A stretch of DNA of 64,000 bases from Dallia pectoralis (lineage: Eukaryota; Chordata; Actinopteri; Esociformes; Umbridae): the NCBI GenBank assembly GCA_029465975.1, contig CM055755.1:4659138-4723137 (forward strand), read 5' to 3'. The position numbers and the translations under genes are program-made. The notes beneath the pieces were generated by a model. The model saw nothing but the letters and a program-made list of their open reading frames with translations, searched no databases and was not told where the DNA came from. Shown one piece after another: positions 32,220 through 43,172 of the stretch (position 1 is the first letter of the stretch; each line of letters opens with the position of its first letter).

Positions 32220-34784
32220 GGTATATTGTAAACAATACCATATATATAGTAGATTGGTGTCAGGTTTCGGTTCTTGCCTATTTGGACATCTTATTCCAGT
32301 CAAATATGTGCACCATGGTAGCAACTTGACACCCAAGATCAGGGACTGGTGGAAAATGTGACAAGCACTTAGTGGCCAGGTCAGTACTCTGGAAACTACC
32401 TGTTGCCATGGACAGCTTAGCATGAAAATCCCTGTTGCCCGTTAGAGTCGGGGCCTGTTTCTAGCTGGTACATTCAAACTGCTCACTACATGTAGCTAAG
32501 GCTCTTCTGCCTTTCTCTTCTCCTATCCCTCTCCTCTTCCCATCTTCTCTTCACTGTCTGTTCTCCCCCGTCCATCTCCTCACCCCCCCATCCGTCTCCT
32601 CACCCCCTCCCCATCTGTCTCCTCCCGTCTCCTCTCCCTTTTAGTTCAACACGTGCCGTGTTTTCTTGGGCTATCGCGAGACTAATTTACCATAAAAATA
32701 CAGAACAAAACTATTTATTTGGCAAAAACATTATTATTATTTTTCATGAAAACCAATGGACCACACTCCAACATTCATAGATCGAAAATGGCACTTAGGA
32801 GACAACAGCTGACATACACAGATTTTTGTAATAAAAAGCAATTTATTACTGCTGTCTACTTACCTTTTCATCTTTTATGCACTGGATCTCTGCGTTTTGG
32901 TCATTTCCAGTGATCGGGGCCAGAGCGCCGCTGATGTCATCAAGCTGAACCCGCAAGGCAGAGAGACACAACAAGTGACGTAACCACTTGCTGGGGAACT
33001 TATTTCAACACTTTTCATTCCAGGAAAAGCTCAAATTCAAAACCATGGCGTTTCTACATTATAATTTCTTGTCACCCCTTTTCTCAAGCAGACAAGAGCA
33101 TGTTAATCTCTAAACCTTAAACATTCTAACATCTATAGGTAATCAGGGACACGTTTAAAGGCCATCTTTTTCAAATAGAGGCAAATCAATCAAATGTATT
33201 TTATAAAGCCCTTTTTACAACAAAGTTGTCACAAGGTGCTTTTACAAACACCCAGCCTGAATCTGACCGAGCACACATCAAGTTGATACACGGAGGCTAG
33301 GAAAACTTCCCTGATGGGTCGAATTTAGGAAGAAACCTAGAGAGTAATCGGTCTCTGAGGGGTGGCCAGTCCTCTTCTGGCTGTGCTGGGTGAACTTATG
33401 ATTTTTTTTTTTTTGTTCAATAATTATTAAATGCATTTTTTAAGTGCAAAGAGTCTTATAGGATAGAATAGAATAGTCCAGGTCAAATAAAACGCAACAG
33501 TGATTTTTTTTTTTTAACACAACTTACAATGCAGCATCTGTCTGTGGACGTTCAGCAGAACCTACCTGATAAGACTGGTTACAGGAGGGCTTGATACCTG
33601 CGTCTGCACTCAGAGCTCTACACGACCGGCAAAGAACAAGGCATAGCTTGGTTAAAACACAAACCTTACATGGAGGTGTCAAAGTTCAAATCTCAAAATT
33701 GCAAAGTTATCTTTGTGACAGTGTGGAGCAGGGCTGACCGGTCAATATCGAAGTGCCTTCGTAGGATCAGACATAACTGAAAGTATCGCGCGGGAGAGTT
33801 GATGCCCTCCACACAAGCAGCACAGGAGCCATGTTTGACCCATTCATCCTTCCTGTTGGGAGAAACAAGTTATACTGTGCACCGGGACCTCCCACTCTTT
33901 CTATTCTGGTTAGAAACAGTTTGTAGGCTGAACTAACTGAACAAGCAGTAGGCTGGACTAGCAGTAGAATGGAATCAAACCATCACACCTACCAGAAATT
34001 AAAACTGGATTGGGTCTTTAGTAGGGAAGGCCAAAACTGATTAAGTTCAGGGTCCAGTTCCTGAAAAAAATTGGAATATCTTCTAAACATAAGACTTTTT
34101 GTGTTGAATGTAGACTGAAACATCTACTGTTACCTTGAGGTCAGAGTGAAATATGGGCCAGCATTGGCAACAATGTTGGACCTTCAAAGGCCTGGATCAA
34201 ATATAGAAAACCACAGAAACATAATAAATTAATTCTGTCAAAAAGCCAGACGATAATATTGTATCTGGCAAGTAAATCATTTTTTGGTACCTAACACAAT
34301 TTGCTCTTATGAGTATAATGTGTTTTACCACAGTCCATGTATCGTCCAGTTCTTGATATTTGAAGGTATTCTGCATTCAGTTGAATTATTAAGACCCTGT
34401 GTAGACCGGAGATAGATTGAATTGAGACCTACAACAATGCTTATTAACGATGGGGACGATGGTAGCTGAACTCACCAGACAGAAGCTTCCGGGCCACTGG
34501 AGAGCGAACGTTAAACACTTCCATGTACAGAATCTGTAAGAGATAGAATTATTCAGTGGCCTAATGTCAAATTATCTTCACTGTCACCATGGCGTAGGAA
34601 TATGTCACGCTCGTGATAGAGTAATATTGCAAGAGTGCTTGGGACGTGTCTGTGGAGATTAAAGAATTCAAAGACAAAGATCTTACTTTGTCTGCTGTTT
34701 ATCTCTCTGGTGGTCGGACTTGACGGTGAGAGTCAGGCCAATCTGAAAGGCCACCAGGTACAGTGCTTGTGAAAGCATGTCCAT
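31912..34784 (-). CDS. rnaset2: RNase T2-family ribonuclease (rnaset2-like), with a substituted active-site His
   Basis: RNase T2 enzymes cleave single-stranded RNA in lysosomes or outside the cell. There are nine minus-strand exons: 34784-34687, 34533-34476, 34396-34329, 34191-34134, 34060-33993, 33852-33739, 33617-33566, 32944-32864 and 32109-31912. They total 795 nt (264 aa; human RNASET2 has 256) and every junction is in phase. Residues 1-23 form a signal peptide (MDMLSQALYLVAFQIGLTLT). LTFALQWPGSFC is the N-terminal family block. CAS I is WTIHGLWP (69-76; His72). CAS II reads KDEWVKHGSC (118-127), with Glu120 and His124 kept but Asp119 where the family has His. EIQC and the C-terminal Cys pattern (ending SAIFYFP) follow. 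The exon 6/7 junction (CG|GTCAGC donor, 'gtcgtgtag' acceptor) is the least certain. Annotators often call such fish genes ribonuclease Oy-like; which paralogue this is cannot be settled here. Confidence 0.9.
32192..32252. repeat. AT microsatellite with adjoining hairpin (intron 8 of the RNase T2-like gene)
   Basis: An (AT)n run of about 29 bp continues into an inverted repeat: 'atatatggtat' then, after 'attgtaaaca', 'ataccatatata'. This can fold into a long AT-rich hairpin. AT-rich cruciforms of this sort are unstable in many genomes. Confidence 0.8.
33183..33400 (+). repeat. Dispersed fish repeat, copy A
   Basis: Shares ordered blocks with 56282-56505: 'caatcaa', 'ttttacaa', 'cacaaggtgcttt', 'acaaacacccagcctgaa', 'ggctaggaaaa', 'cctagagag' and 'gccagtcctcttctg'. 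From memory this consensus is common in salmonid and pike genomes. The copy lies in intron 7 of the RNase T2-like gene. Confidence 0.65.
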
Positions 34785-35952
34785 GCTAGTGAACGTTTGT
34801 GAGATGGTCACTACCTTCAGAGGAAGACACCACTCTGATCTTCGAATCTGACGTCAACCGCCAAAGGGCTTGGAGTGAAGAGACTGTGGTGAAACAGAGA
34901 AAAAATACATTTCACAGTGTCATTGTTGATTTACAGAACGTCCACAGGCCGTGTCTTCATGCTAAGAGGGAAGTATTATTTGCCACGTGCAACAGAGACA
35001 GACAGTCTATCCAATACTAGAGGCGTCCTGTCCGAACCTTCAGCCACATTAAACTAAAGTTTCAGAACAATCAAACTGAATGGTTAGGCCTGTCTGTCGA
35101 CCAGTCACAGAGACAAACGTGTACGCCAGATAGCGAATCAGATGCTAACAGGGAATCAAGCTCTTTCTATTATTCAAATAATAACTAATCCTAACCTTTA
35201 CGGATCGAACCGGTGGATTAAAACAAAGCCTAACATTAACATTTTGTGGTAAAAGGCGGTAAGCTCATGCTTGCCGTTGTCGCCACAAGGGGTTTTGTAC
35301 GAATTGCTAAGAAAATAATTTGAACCCTAGTGCAGCATCCACACAATATGAAAGAGTGCTTACATGGCTTAAGGTTTGAGATATGTGCCCCCGCAGTGTG
35401 CTCTAATGAACCAGACATAACCCCATGGTGACGCCGAAGCAGTGTGCTCTAATGAACCAGCCATTTCTATTTCGAACATTCTACAGTCTACATATCACAC
35501 TGTTGACAAAGACTATTAAAAGCTCATGGACTTTTTGTTAAGGACATGGCCTGAGAACTTGGTTGTTACGCCAGATATTTTAAAAGAACAGTTCAGTATC
35601 AACATCTGTCATTAAAAGGAGTATGTGAGAAATAAAAAAGGTTTAGTCTTTCTTAAACCTATAAATTATGTTATATTGTAAAAGATCGGTAATGGGTAAA
35701 AACCATTAGTTCCTTGAAATGTTACTGAGGAAATACATGGACTGCAATTGATTTGTTAAGCCTTTCCAAATTAGATCATAAAATAATTTATATGGCACTA
35801 AGGCTCCAGGGGTGGTCAAAGACATGAGTGCATTAGTTTACGACATTTTAGATTTGATAACAGCCGCACAGTGTTTTTTTTTCATTTATTGTAGATTTGC
35901 CTCCCATCTAAGGCAAATTCCTAAAGTTAGACGTCTGGGAATATTCAGTATT
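34785..35952. other. 5' flank of the RNase T2-like gene, no other gene seen
   Basis: The stretch should hold the minus-strand promoter and any 5' non-coding exon, but I see no clear TATA box, CpG cluster or coding exon. Open frames are short and featureless. Confidence 0.45.
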
Positions 35953-37103
35953 TACACTGATGTGCCAAAACATCTGGGTAATTTTGACTTGAACTCTTCA
36001 CCATGTTCCTCAAACCATTCCTAGACAATGTGTGCAGTGCGGCAGGGCACGTTATCTTGGTGAAAGAGGCCACTGCCATCAGGGGATACCAGTGTCATGA
36101 AGGGGTGTACCTGATCTGCAGCAATGTTCAGGTCTTGTTTTAGGCACATGTCAAATTGACATCCACATAAATTCTTTGACCCAGGTTTTCCCAGTAGAAC
36201 ATTGCCTAGAGCATCACACATCCTTCACTAGATTGTTGTCTTCCCACAGTGCATCCTGGTGCCACCACTTTCACCAAGTAAACGGCGCACATTAAAAAAA
36301 CGTTCATCCATGTGATGTAATAAACTAAATGACGACTCATTGGACCAGGAGACTTTCTCACACACCCCTGTCACCATCAGTAACATGTCATGTGTCTTGT
36401 GCCAGTAGATATTCTGTTAGTTCGGACCAGACGGGATAGTATTCATTCCCTCGCAAATCAATGAGCCTTGGGCGCCCAACACCCAGTAGTACTCACCAGT
36501 GCTATCCTGTAGGTACTCACCAGTGCTATCCGGTAGGTACTCACCAGTGCTATCCTGTAGGTACTCACCAGTGCTATCCTGTAGGTACTCACCAGTGCTA
36601 TCCGGTAGGTTCTCACCAGTGCTATCCTGTAGGTACTCACCAGTGCTATCCGGTAGGTTCTCACCAGTGCTATCCTGTAGGTACTCACCAGTGCTATCCT
36701 GTAGGTACTCACCAGTGCTATCCGGTAGGTTCTCACCAGTGCTATCCGGTAGGTACTCACCAGTGCTATCCGGTAGGTACTCACCAGTGCTATCCGGTAG
36801 GTACTCGCCAGTGCTATCCTGTAGGTACTCACCAGTGCTATCCTGTAGGTACTCACCAGTGCTATCCGGGAGCAGCCCACATGCTTTGCTGTTTCAGAGA
36901 AGCTCTGACCCAGACACAGCCACACAAACAATTTGGGCCCATGTCAAAGTCGCTCACTTCTGCATCTAACAAGTTTTCTTCAAGAACTAATTGTTCACGT
37001 ACTCTCTAATCTAACCAGACCTTGACATGTGCCCTTGTTATGAGACGAACAGCGTGATTCACGTCACCTGTGGTTGGTAATAACGTTTTTTATCATCAGT
37101 GCA
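35953..37103. mobile_element. Degenerate Tc1-like DNA transposon
   Basis: The left end 'acactgatgtgccaaaac' (near 35953) and the right end 'tttttatcatcagtgc' (near 37103) are diverged inverted repeats of the 'cactgat...cca' type. On the minus strand, 36021-36221 still reads VSPDGSGLFHQDNVPCRTAH, the Tc1-like transposase block around the second catalytic Asp. The rest is broken by stops and indels. The upstream part of the transposase region is occupied by the minisatellite at 36490-36872. No functional gene remains. Confidence 0.75.
36490..36872 (+). repeat. 24-bp minisatellite, 16 copies, inside the Tc1-like element
   Basis: The unit is 'cagtgctatcctgtaggtac' plus 'tcac'. Sites alternate between cct/ccg and 'ggtactc'/'ggttctc'. 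Because 24 is a multiple of three, several frames are open on both strands throughout; these are artefacts. The unit matches the single-copy sequence expected at this point of the element, so it was amplified in place. Confidence 0.93.
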
Positions 37104-39010
37104 CATCTGTATTTGCAGTGGTCCCTCCACTGTTTTTATCAACTAATCTTAATCAAATGCTGCCAATACAGACCCGCCTACCAATGTTCTGCATGTTAGA
37201 TAAACATTAGATTGATACAAAACATGTAACACAACAAAAGACATGTGTTCTGATACTCACCAGAGGAAGTGCTACAGTAAGGCTGATCGGCAATGTTAGC
37301 TGTCTGTTGATAGAAGCCGCTTAACAAAAAACGTCTATTCGCCAGATGTCATGATCACAGATGTGGACAAAGAGCGGGGACATTGTTCCTCTTTCAAAAA
37401 ACCTCATCCAGGAAGTGAAAGAGATTTTTTTAAATGTATCTCAATATTCAACTGTTAGACCCCAGTGCCCGTCTCTCAAGTAACTTGCAAATCAGTTTGG
37501 GATTGCGTGTATCGGTTTCAAAAGACAAAAATAAGGGGGGTTACATTCCATTTAGGTCATTTCACACTAGGGATTAATCACGGTGATCTGAGCGTTTCCT
37601 TTTTCCCCGTGAGCACCAGCTGACCTCGAAACTGAAAATGCATATGCCATATTTACGGCTTGAATCAACCTGGAGGTCCTTTCTTTATAACTTTTGATTC
37701 CTCACCTAACGTTCTCTTTCAGTGGATCACCTCCGTGTAACATATATGGCAAAAAATACAACTACGCCCCAAGCTGGACAGGTAGAACACACACAGCATA
37801 TTTGTGGTTTGAACAATTCCTTCACTTTCTGCCCTGTCAGACAACACAGTATTCACCCACTTCCTGTCCCACGGGCTGGTAGAAAGCAGATGGGCATTGG
37901 GGTGCCAGCACAACAACTCAGAGTGTCAGAAAAACGAATGATTTGATCAGTGACTTTAGAAAAAAGAGAAGAGTACACACTGACACCCAAGTCAACGTGG
38001 CTGTAGTAGCGAGATTTAGTTATTTCACATTTCTTTGTTCCAGATATGAGCCCGTGATGATCTGTGATGGTCCAGCAATGACTTCCGAAGAATAATCTCA
38101 CGTACTAAATCATCGCAACATCATTATTAAGAAGCAATTCGGAGAACCCAACCAAGGTTCCAACAATCTGAGAGGTGGATGTCAGGCAGCATCTGGAAGT
38201 GCTTATAAGGGAAAACTCCTAGGGACAAAGCCAATGTCAACAGCGAGAGGGAAAGAGCGCCCCCTGTCTGCTGATATTGAACATGCCGACGACTCATCAC
38301 TTTAAAAAGCAGAGTGAAGACACATCCAGGTAGCTTTCAGCTTGGCCTTGGAAATGTAAAACAACAAGAAAACACTGTTCAGAGACAAAATCAGATTATT
38401 CAGAATTAAAAAAAGAGTTTTATTTGCTTCTGTTCTTGTTTCCAGGACTTTGCATCCACATATAGACATCCAGATCCAATTGACTGTAACCTCAGTAGTT
38501 TGGAAAGCCAGGGCTGTCATTCCCCTCTTCAAATGGGCTAGAAAAGCACAGCTTAATATCCTGCCTGTCTATCAGATGGCTAACGGATAAACCGATAATT
38601 CACTATTTCTTTTATAAATTATATAATTTTCTGAAATAAAAAATCAATAATTTACTATCAAGTGTTACCCCTATACCCTCCAAGTAAAATGTGGATGTAA
38701 ATATATATATAAAATTAAGAAAAAATACCCTTGATATTAACTAGCCTAAAATTAACTGGGAAGTGGGAAGCATAACTATTTCCTTTGGTCCAAACAAAAA
38801 ACGTTTTAATTTAACACCTGTGTAAACAATGTCAACAGAAGAATAATCTAAAGGAATTAAGAGTTAAGTGGTGCACTGGAAGAGTTTGGACTCTACTGGC
38901 GACCATAGTTTGGCTCCAGTTCAGACTTACGGCATTATTTATACTCTGTCCTTGTGCTTCCCACGGACGGACAAGGAGAAAAAGACTTCACACTGAGTAA
39001 AACCTCCAGC
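37104..39010. other. Intergenic, includes the presumed cox7a1 promoter near its right end
   Basis: No coding exon is recognised. The right-hand 150 bp carry the presumed 5' UTR of the cox7a1-like gene; no TATA box is obvious. A short AT run lies near 38700. Confidence 0.45.
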
Positions 39011-41572
39011 ATGAATCACCTACTGGTAAAAAAATATAATTTTTTCCTAATCTAATCCTTGTTAGGCTGGCAGTTAATACCCGATGTCACCCACATTTTT
39101 GTAATATTATTCTTTAACAGAGCACCATTTGACTGACCTCTGTGCTAAAACGTATTATTGTGGCGACTAGAAGACACTATTTGATTTATGTTAACATTTT
39201 AGTCATTTAACATAGCTGAAATACAGTCTATATTACCGATTCGTTTGCTAAATGCTTGATGCCGTGAGATAAAACCTGCGCTGCATGTTTAGTAGGGATA
39301 AGGACGAGCTGTGGCCTCAAATAGCCTGTTAAGGCCCCCAAGTTTATGAGACCAGTTTGCGGAAGTGCAGGTGTAGGGTTTCTCTCGCCCCCACGATTTG
39401 ATTGGTTGCAGTCAAAGGTTGCTCAGCAGTGATTTGCAGTCAGCAATGTCAATTGCTGTGAAGTTGATCAATAACAAACGCTGGTCCGTAAATGTGCAAA
39501 CGCAATTCAATTACGTCTTCTGACGAGTGTAAGGTTGTTACAGGAAACCGTAAACGTATTTTATTTTAGTACCTACACAATATTTGTCGTATTTTACGTT
39601 GCAAAGCAAATGAAGAAATTCTTACTTGCAGGTCTAGTTCGACAATAATAGGGAGAAAATAAAGTTTTTTTTGGACAGCTTCATATTCAAGATTTATTTT
39701 TGTGGTTTTACTAAATAATGTTGTTGTCAACGACGCATACATTGCGACTGTACTATAGAACGTATATATGTTTGTAGGAAAATGAAGTGGACAAATAGAT
39801 AATTTGAGTTTTCAAAGCAACTAACATGGTCTAACAAACAAAAAAAGCCAAACAGTTGGTGTCTGAATTGCAAATCCAAACATATTGGTCACCAGTGATG
39901 TCATGTCATGGCATGTCGTATCCATGGGAATAAAGAGGTTGACCTATACTGATGAGGTCATAGACCAACTCCATGATAATAATTACATTATGACGCCAGG
40001 TCTACGGGGAGGAGACCAGTCTTCTTTTGAATGGTGAAACATAACATTATCCCCAAACATTTCATTGTGGCACTCAAAGAGGTGGGTAGCCACGTCTTTG
40101 TGAAACCCAAGTGATGGCTTATATCATACCACTCCATCCTGGGACATGGCTGCACTCAAGTTTCTCAATGTTCCCCCCACGTTGTCTTGGCTCATCGTCC
40201 AACACATGGTCGTGTTATGGCCGGCTTTTCCAAAACAATTTTGGTTACATATGCAGCCCAGGTTCTACTTGCAAGCCAGATCTTTGATCAATGACATATG
40301 TGCTTATAGATGTGAATATAATCGCCACGACAATATTACCCCTCATGCCTGACCATTCCTGTACCATTTTTAAATGTTCTGACCACATTGTGTGGCACAC
40401 TTGGTGGCATTATGGTACCCGGTTGCCATGGTTGTGGGTTGGATTTTTAAGGGGGGTCGGTATTAAAGTGCCTCAATGCATGCACTCAAGTAAATTTATC
40501 TTGGTTAAATGTACCAGAAACAAAACGAGAACGGCACCTCGCCAAAGTCACCATGGCCCATTTGGAATTCCACCGTGGGGTGGAATGTGGTCAGTGAGGG
40601 ATGCCGTGGAGTGTTTTGGTACTGCAGTTTCGGAGGAGCGTGAACACGACTGGTCGTCACGGTAACGTGGCTGTTATTGTATCTGTGTTGAATACTTTCA
40701 GAAGCTGCCCCGGTTGGCCACCCGAGCCTTTACCACAACAGCGAGACAGATGAAGAACCGGGTGCCGGAGCACCAGAAGCTCTTCCAGGTGTCACGTAAC
40801 GCTCACTGTTTTTAATCGTCGGCTGAAATGTCTCCTTTTCACAGGGGTCAAAGAAATGTCAACGGGTTTATCGATGTCTGGCGAACTGGATCAATCATGT
40901 TCTTCAGGGCAACCCCGATTTCTCTCCTGATGTTGGGTGGATGGTTTATAGACGTGCTTGAGGCCCTTTATTGTGGCTTAGATCTCTGGGATGATATCAT
41001 GCCTAGAACTTGTGGGAACAGAAATTGAGCAATAGTAGATTCATAAGAGCGGCATTTGCATGTTTTGATTACAATGGATGTGCACTGTGATTCATACGCT
41101 ATCTGGATTAGAAATAGAGCCTCCAGTAATATTTAATGCATCAATAATTCTGTATTTACTCGCACTTGCCTTTGGTATTGGCCCGTAACATGAGAACCAA
41201 AGAAACGGTTTGTAATGCTTTTTTTCTGTACCAGAAAATTACATAGATATATTTAACGGAATGTTGAATAATTCCCGTTTATGTTCTTGAATCTAATGCT
41301 GTTTTTTTTTGCTTTAAATCAAAAAAGGAGGATAACGGACTGCCTGTCCACATCAAGGGAGGGACCACTGATGTTATTCTCTATCGGATAACAATGACCA
41401 TTACCCTCGCAGGTACTTCCTGTTTCCTGTCACCTTTGCCTTTTAAACAGTGAGTTGATTGTCCTGCTCGGGTTATCTTGCATGCCTTAATATCTTTGTT
41501 CTTATGTTATCTTCAGGTACCGGATACTCCTTGTTCTGGCTTCTTTGTGCCTCTCAGCCTACACGCAAATGA
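39011..41572 (+). CDS. cox7a1: Cytochrome c oxidase subunit 7A (cox7a1-like), mitochondrial
   Basis: COX7A is a small nuclear-encoded single-pass subunit of complex IV in the inner mitochondrial membrane. There are four exons, 39011-39025, 40702-40788, 41328-41412 and 41517-41572, totalling 243 nt (80 aa; human COX7A1 has 79), all in phase. The N-terminus (MNHLLKLPRLATRAFTTTAR) is a basic, hydroxyl-rich presequence. KNRVPEHQKLFQEDNG is the family's hallmark block. ILYRITMTITLAGTGYSLFW is the membrane helix, and the C-terminus is short (ASQPTRK). EDN and the YSL in the helix favour the 7A1 form over 7A2 or 7A2L; this is judgement, not alignment. The first exon has only five codons and is the least certain part, though its donor (CTG|GTAAAA) and phase fit. 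Confidence 0.88.
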
Positions 41573-41651
41573 GGAAGCCCGGCTGATGGGTTTATTTGTT
41601 TTAAGACGTCAGAAGTTCATTATAAATGTAATGTTAAGCTACACCGTACAA

Positions 41652-41657
41652 AATAAA
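41652..41657 (+). terminator. cox7a1: cox7a1 poly(A) signal
   Basis: AATAAA lies 80 bp after the stop codon, giving a very short 3' UTR. Confidence 0.75.
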
Positions 41658-43172
41658 ACTGGCTGTCATGCCTCCATTTGAAGGAATGCCTTGTCATTTT
41701 TTCAGCATGTCAATCACGTAAGAATATTCTCCTCTCAGGTCTGTCTGTGACGTCGCTTTGAGATGTGTTCCTGGATTGGTTTTGTCGGTTGTAGAAGTGA
41801 TGCTGTCGTTTGTACCAGTCTATGTAAATTGTTTGGTATTATACATATTTGTATAACTTCTTAGTACTTCCCTGTTCAATGAGAATATGTACCGATTTTT
41901 ACTCAGATAAACAAATTTTGCGAAAAACCTATGGCTTTAGTTAACCTGTGTATAAGGCCTGTGGATAGCAAATGCAATGCATTTTAGTGTAACTGCAAAA
42001 AAACACATTTATTGATTGATTTTCACAAAATCAATGTAATTTAGTGAGTTGATTCTCACCTTAAATCTGATTAACATTTTACTTTGTTTTTAATTGATTA
42101 TAACACATTTACAGTCTACGATTGTATTATAAAAAAGTCGCATTCTCAAATAGGGTGTATAAAGTTCTCACGTCCTTGGATACATCCACCTGACGGAAAT
42201 ATGAAAAGTGATGAAGAGTCAAGTACTTCTGGGGAATCTGTGTTTTTATTGAGAGAAGACATTAAAGGCCACAGGAAGGGGCAGATGTTCCCTTCCAGAT
42301 AAACAACGCAAACCGGTGTCACCTTAAATCTATGATTTGAAAACAAATTCACAATAATACTTTTAACACACATTGCGTGATAATCCCCATAAAACATTGC
42401 GGCCGAACGAGAAAAGTCCCTAGGTTTTACCCGATTATTCAGATTTGTTTTGATCCACTTCATATAAGATCTGTGTTTCGTGTAGCCTCACACGACCCTG
42501 CCATTCTCAAGACAAAAATATAACAAAATATCATTTCTGCAGAAATTTCTTTTTGGCAAACTTCACCACATCCTGACAAGATGTATGCAGTTATGAAAAC
42601 ACAGACCTTATTTGAAGCCATTCTAAATTCTTCATTCATGGGAGAAAATAATGATGGAATGTGAAAACAGACAGTATTACCTTTTTCCACTGGGTTTTGT
42701 GTGTTTAAGACATGTTGACCATTTCAGTCTTTACCGCATACACATATAAGTTCTAATGAAAAACAAAACATGAAAATTATTGGTGTATATATCATAACCG
42801 GTCTGACATGTATTAAGTTAAATAAAAAAAGTTTACATTATTTTATACATTTATGCATAGTTTGACCTCTTATTAAATTATTTGAGCGCAGATTGCTACA
42901 TACAAATATTTTATTATATTCAAGTATTAATATAACAAAATCCACAAGGAAGAGTTGTCAGAACGGTGTAAAAAGTATTGTCAGTTAAATGGCATCTTAC
43001 TGCTTTATATTGTCTGGAACATCCTTCCCGTATTCCAGTGTGCAGAAAAACGTGTCACAAAGTAACATAAATTACTGTCAGTCGTCCAATTAAAGAAAGA
43101 GACATTGTTTTAACATGAAGGTACAAAGGAGGACCACATCTATGTAGACTGTCAGGCCACACACAATGCATT
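41658..43172. other. Gap between cox7a1 and the CHP gene, probably including the CHP 3' UTR
   Basis: No coding exon is seen. The right part should be the minus-strand 3' UTR of the CHP gene. A minus-strand AATAAA (plus-strand tttatt at 42910-42915) is a possible poly(A) signal. Confidence 0.4.

Noticed and set aside
33690..33745. RNase T2 exon 6 extended to a donor at ACT|GTCACA
   Set aside because: That donor is weak and breaks the phase with exon 7. The CG|GTCAGC donor joined to the 'gtcgtgtag' acceptor keeps the frame and the family length.
36458..37009. Open frames of 157-182 codons on both strands
   Set aside because: A 24-bp (8-codon) minisatellite keeps several frames open at once; the repeat lies in a dead transposon.
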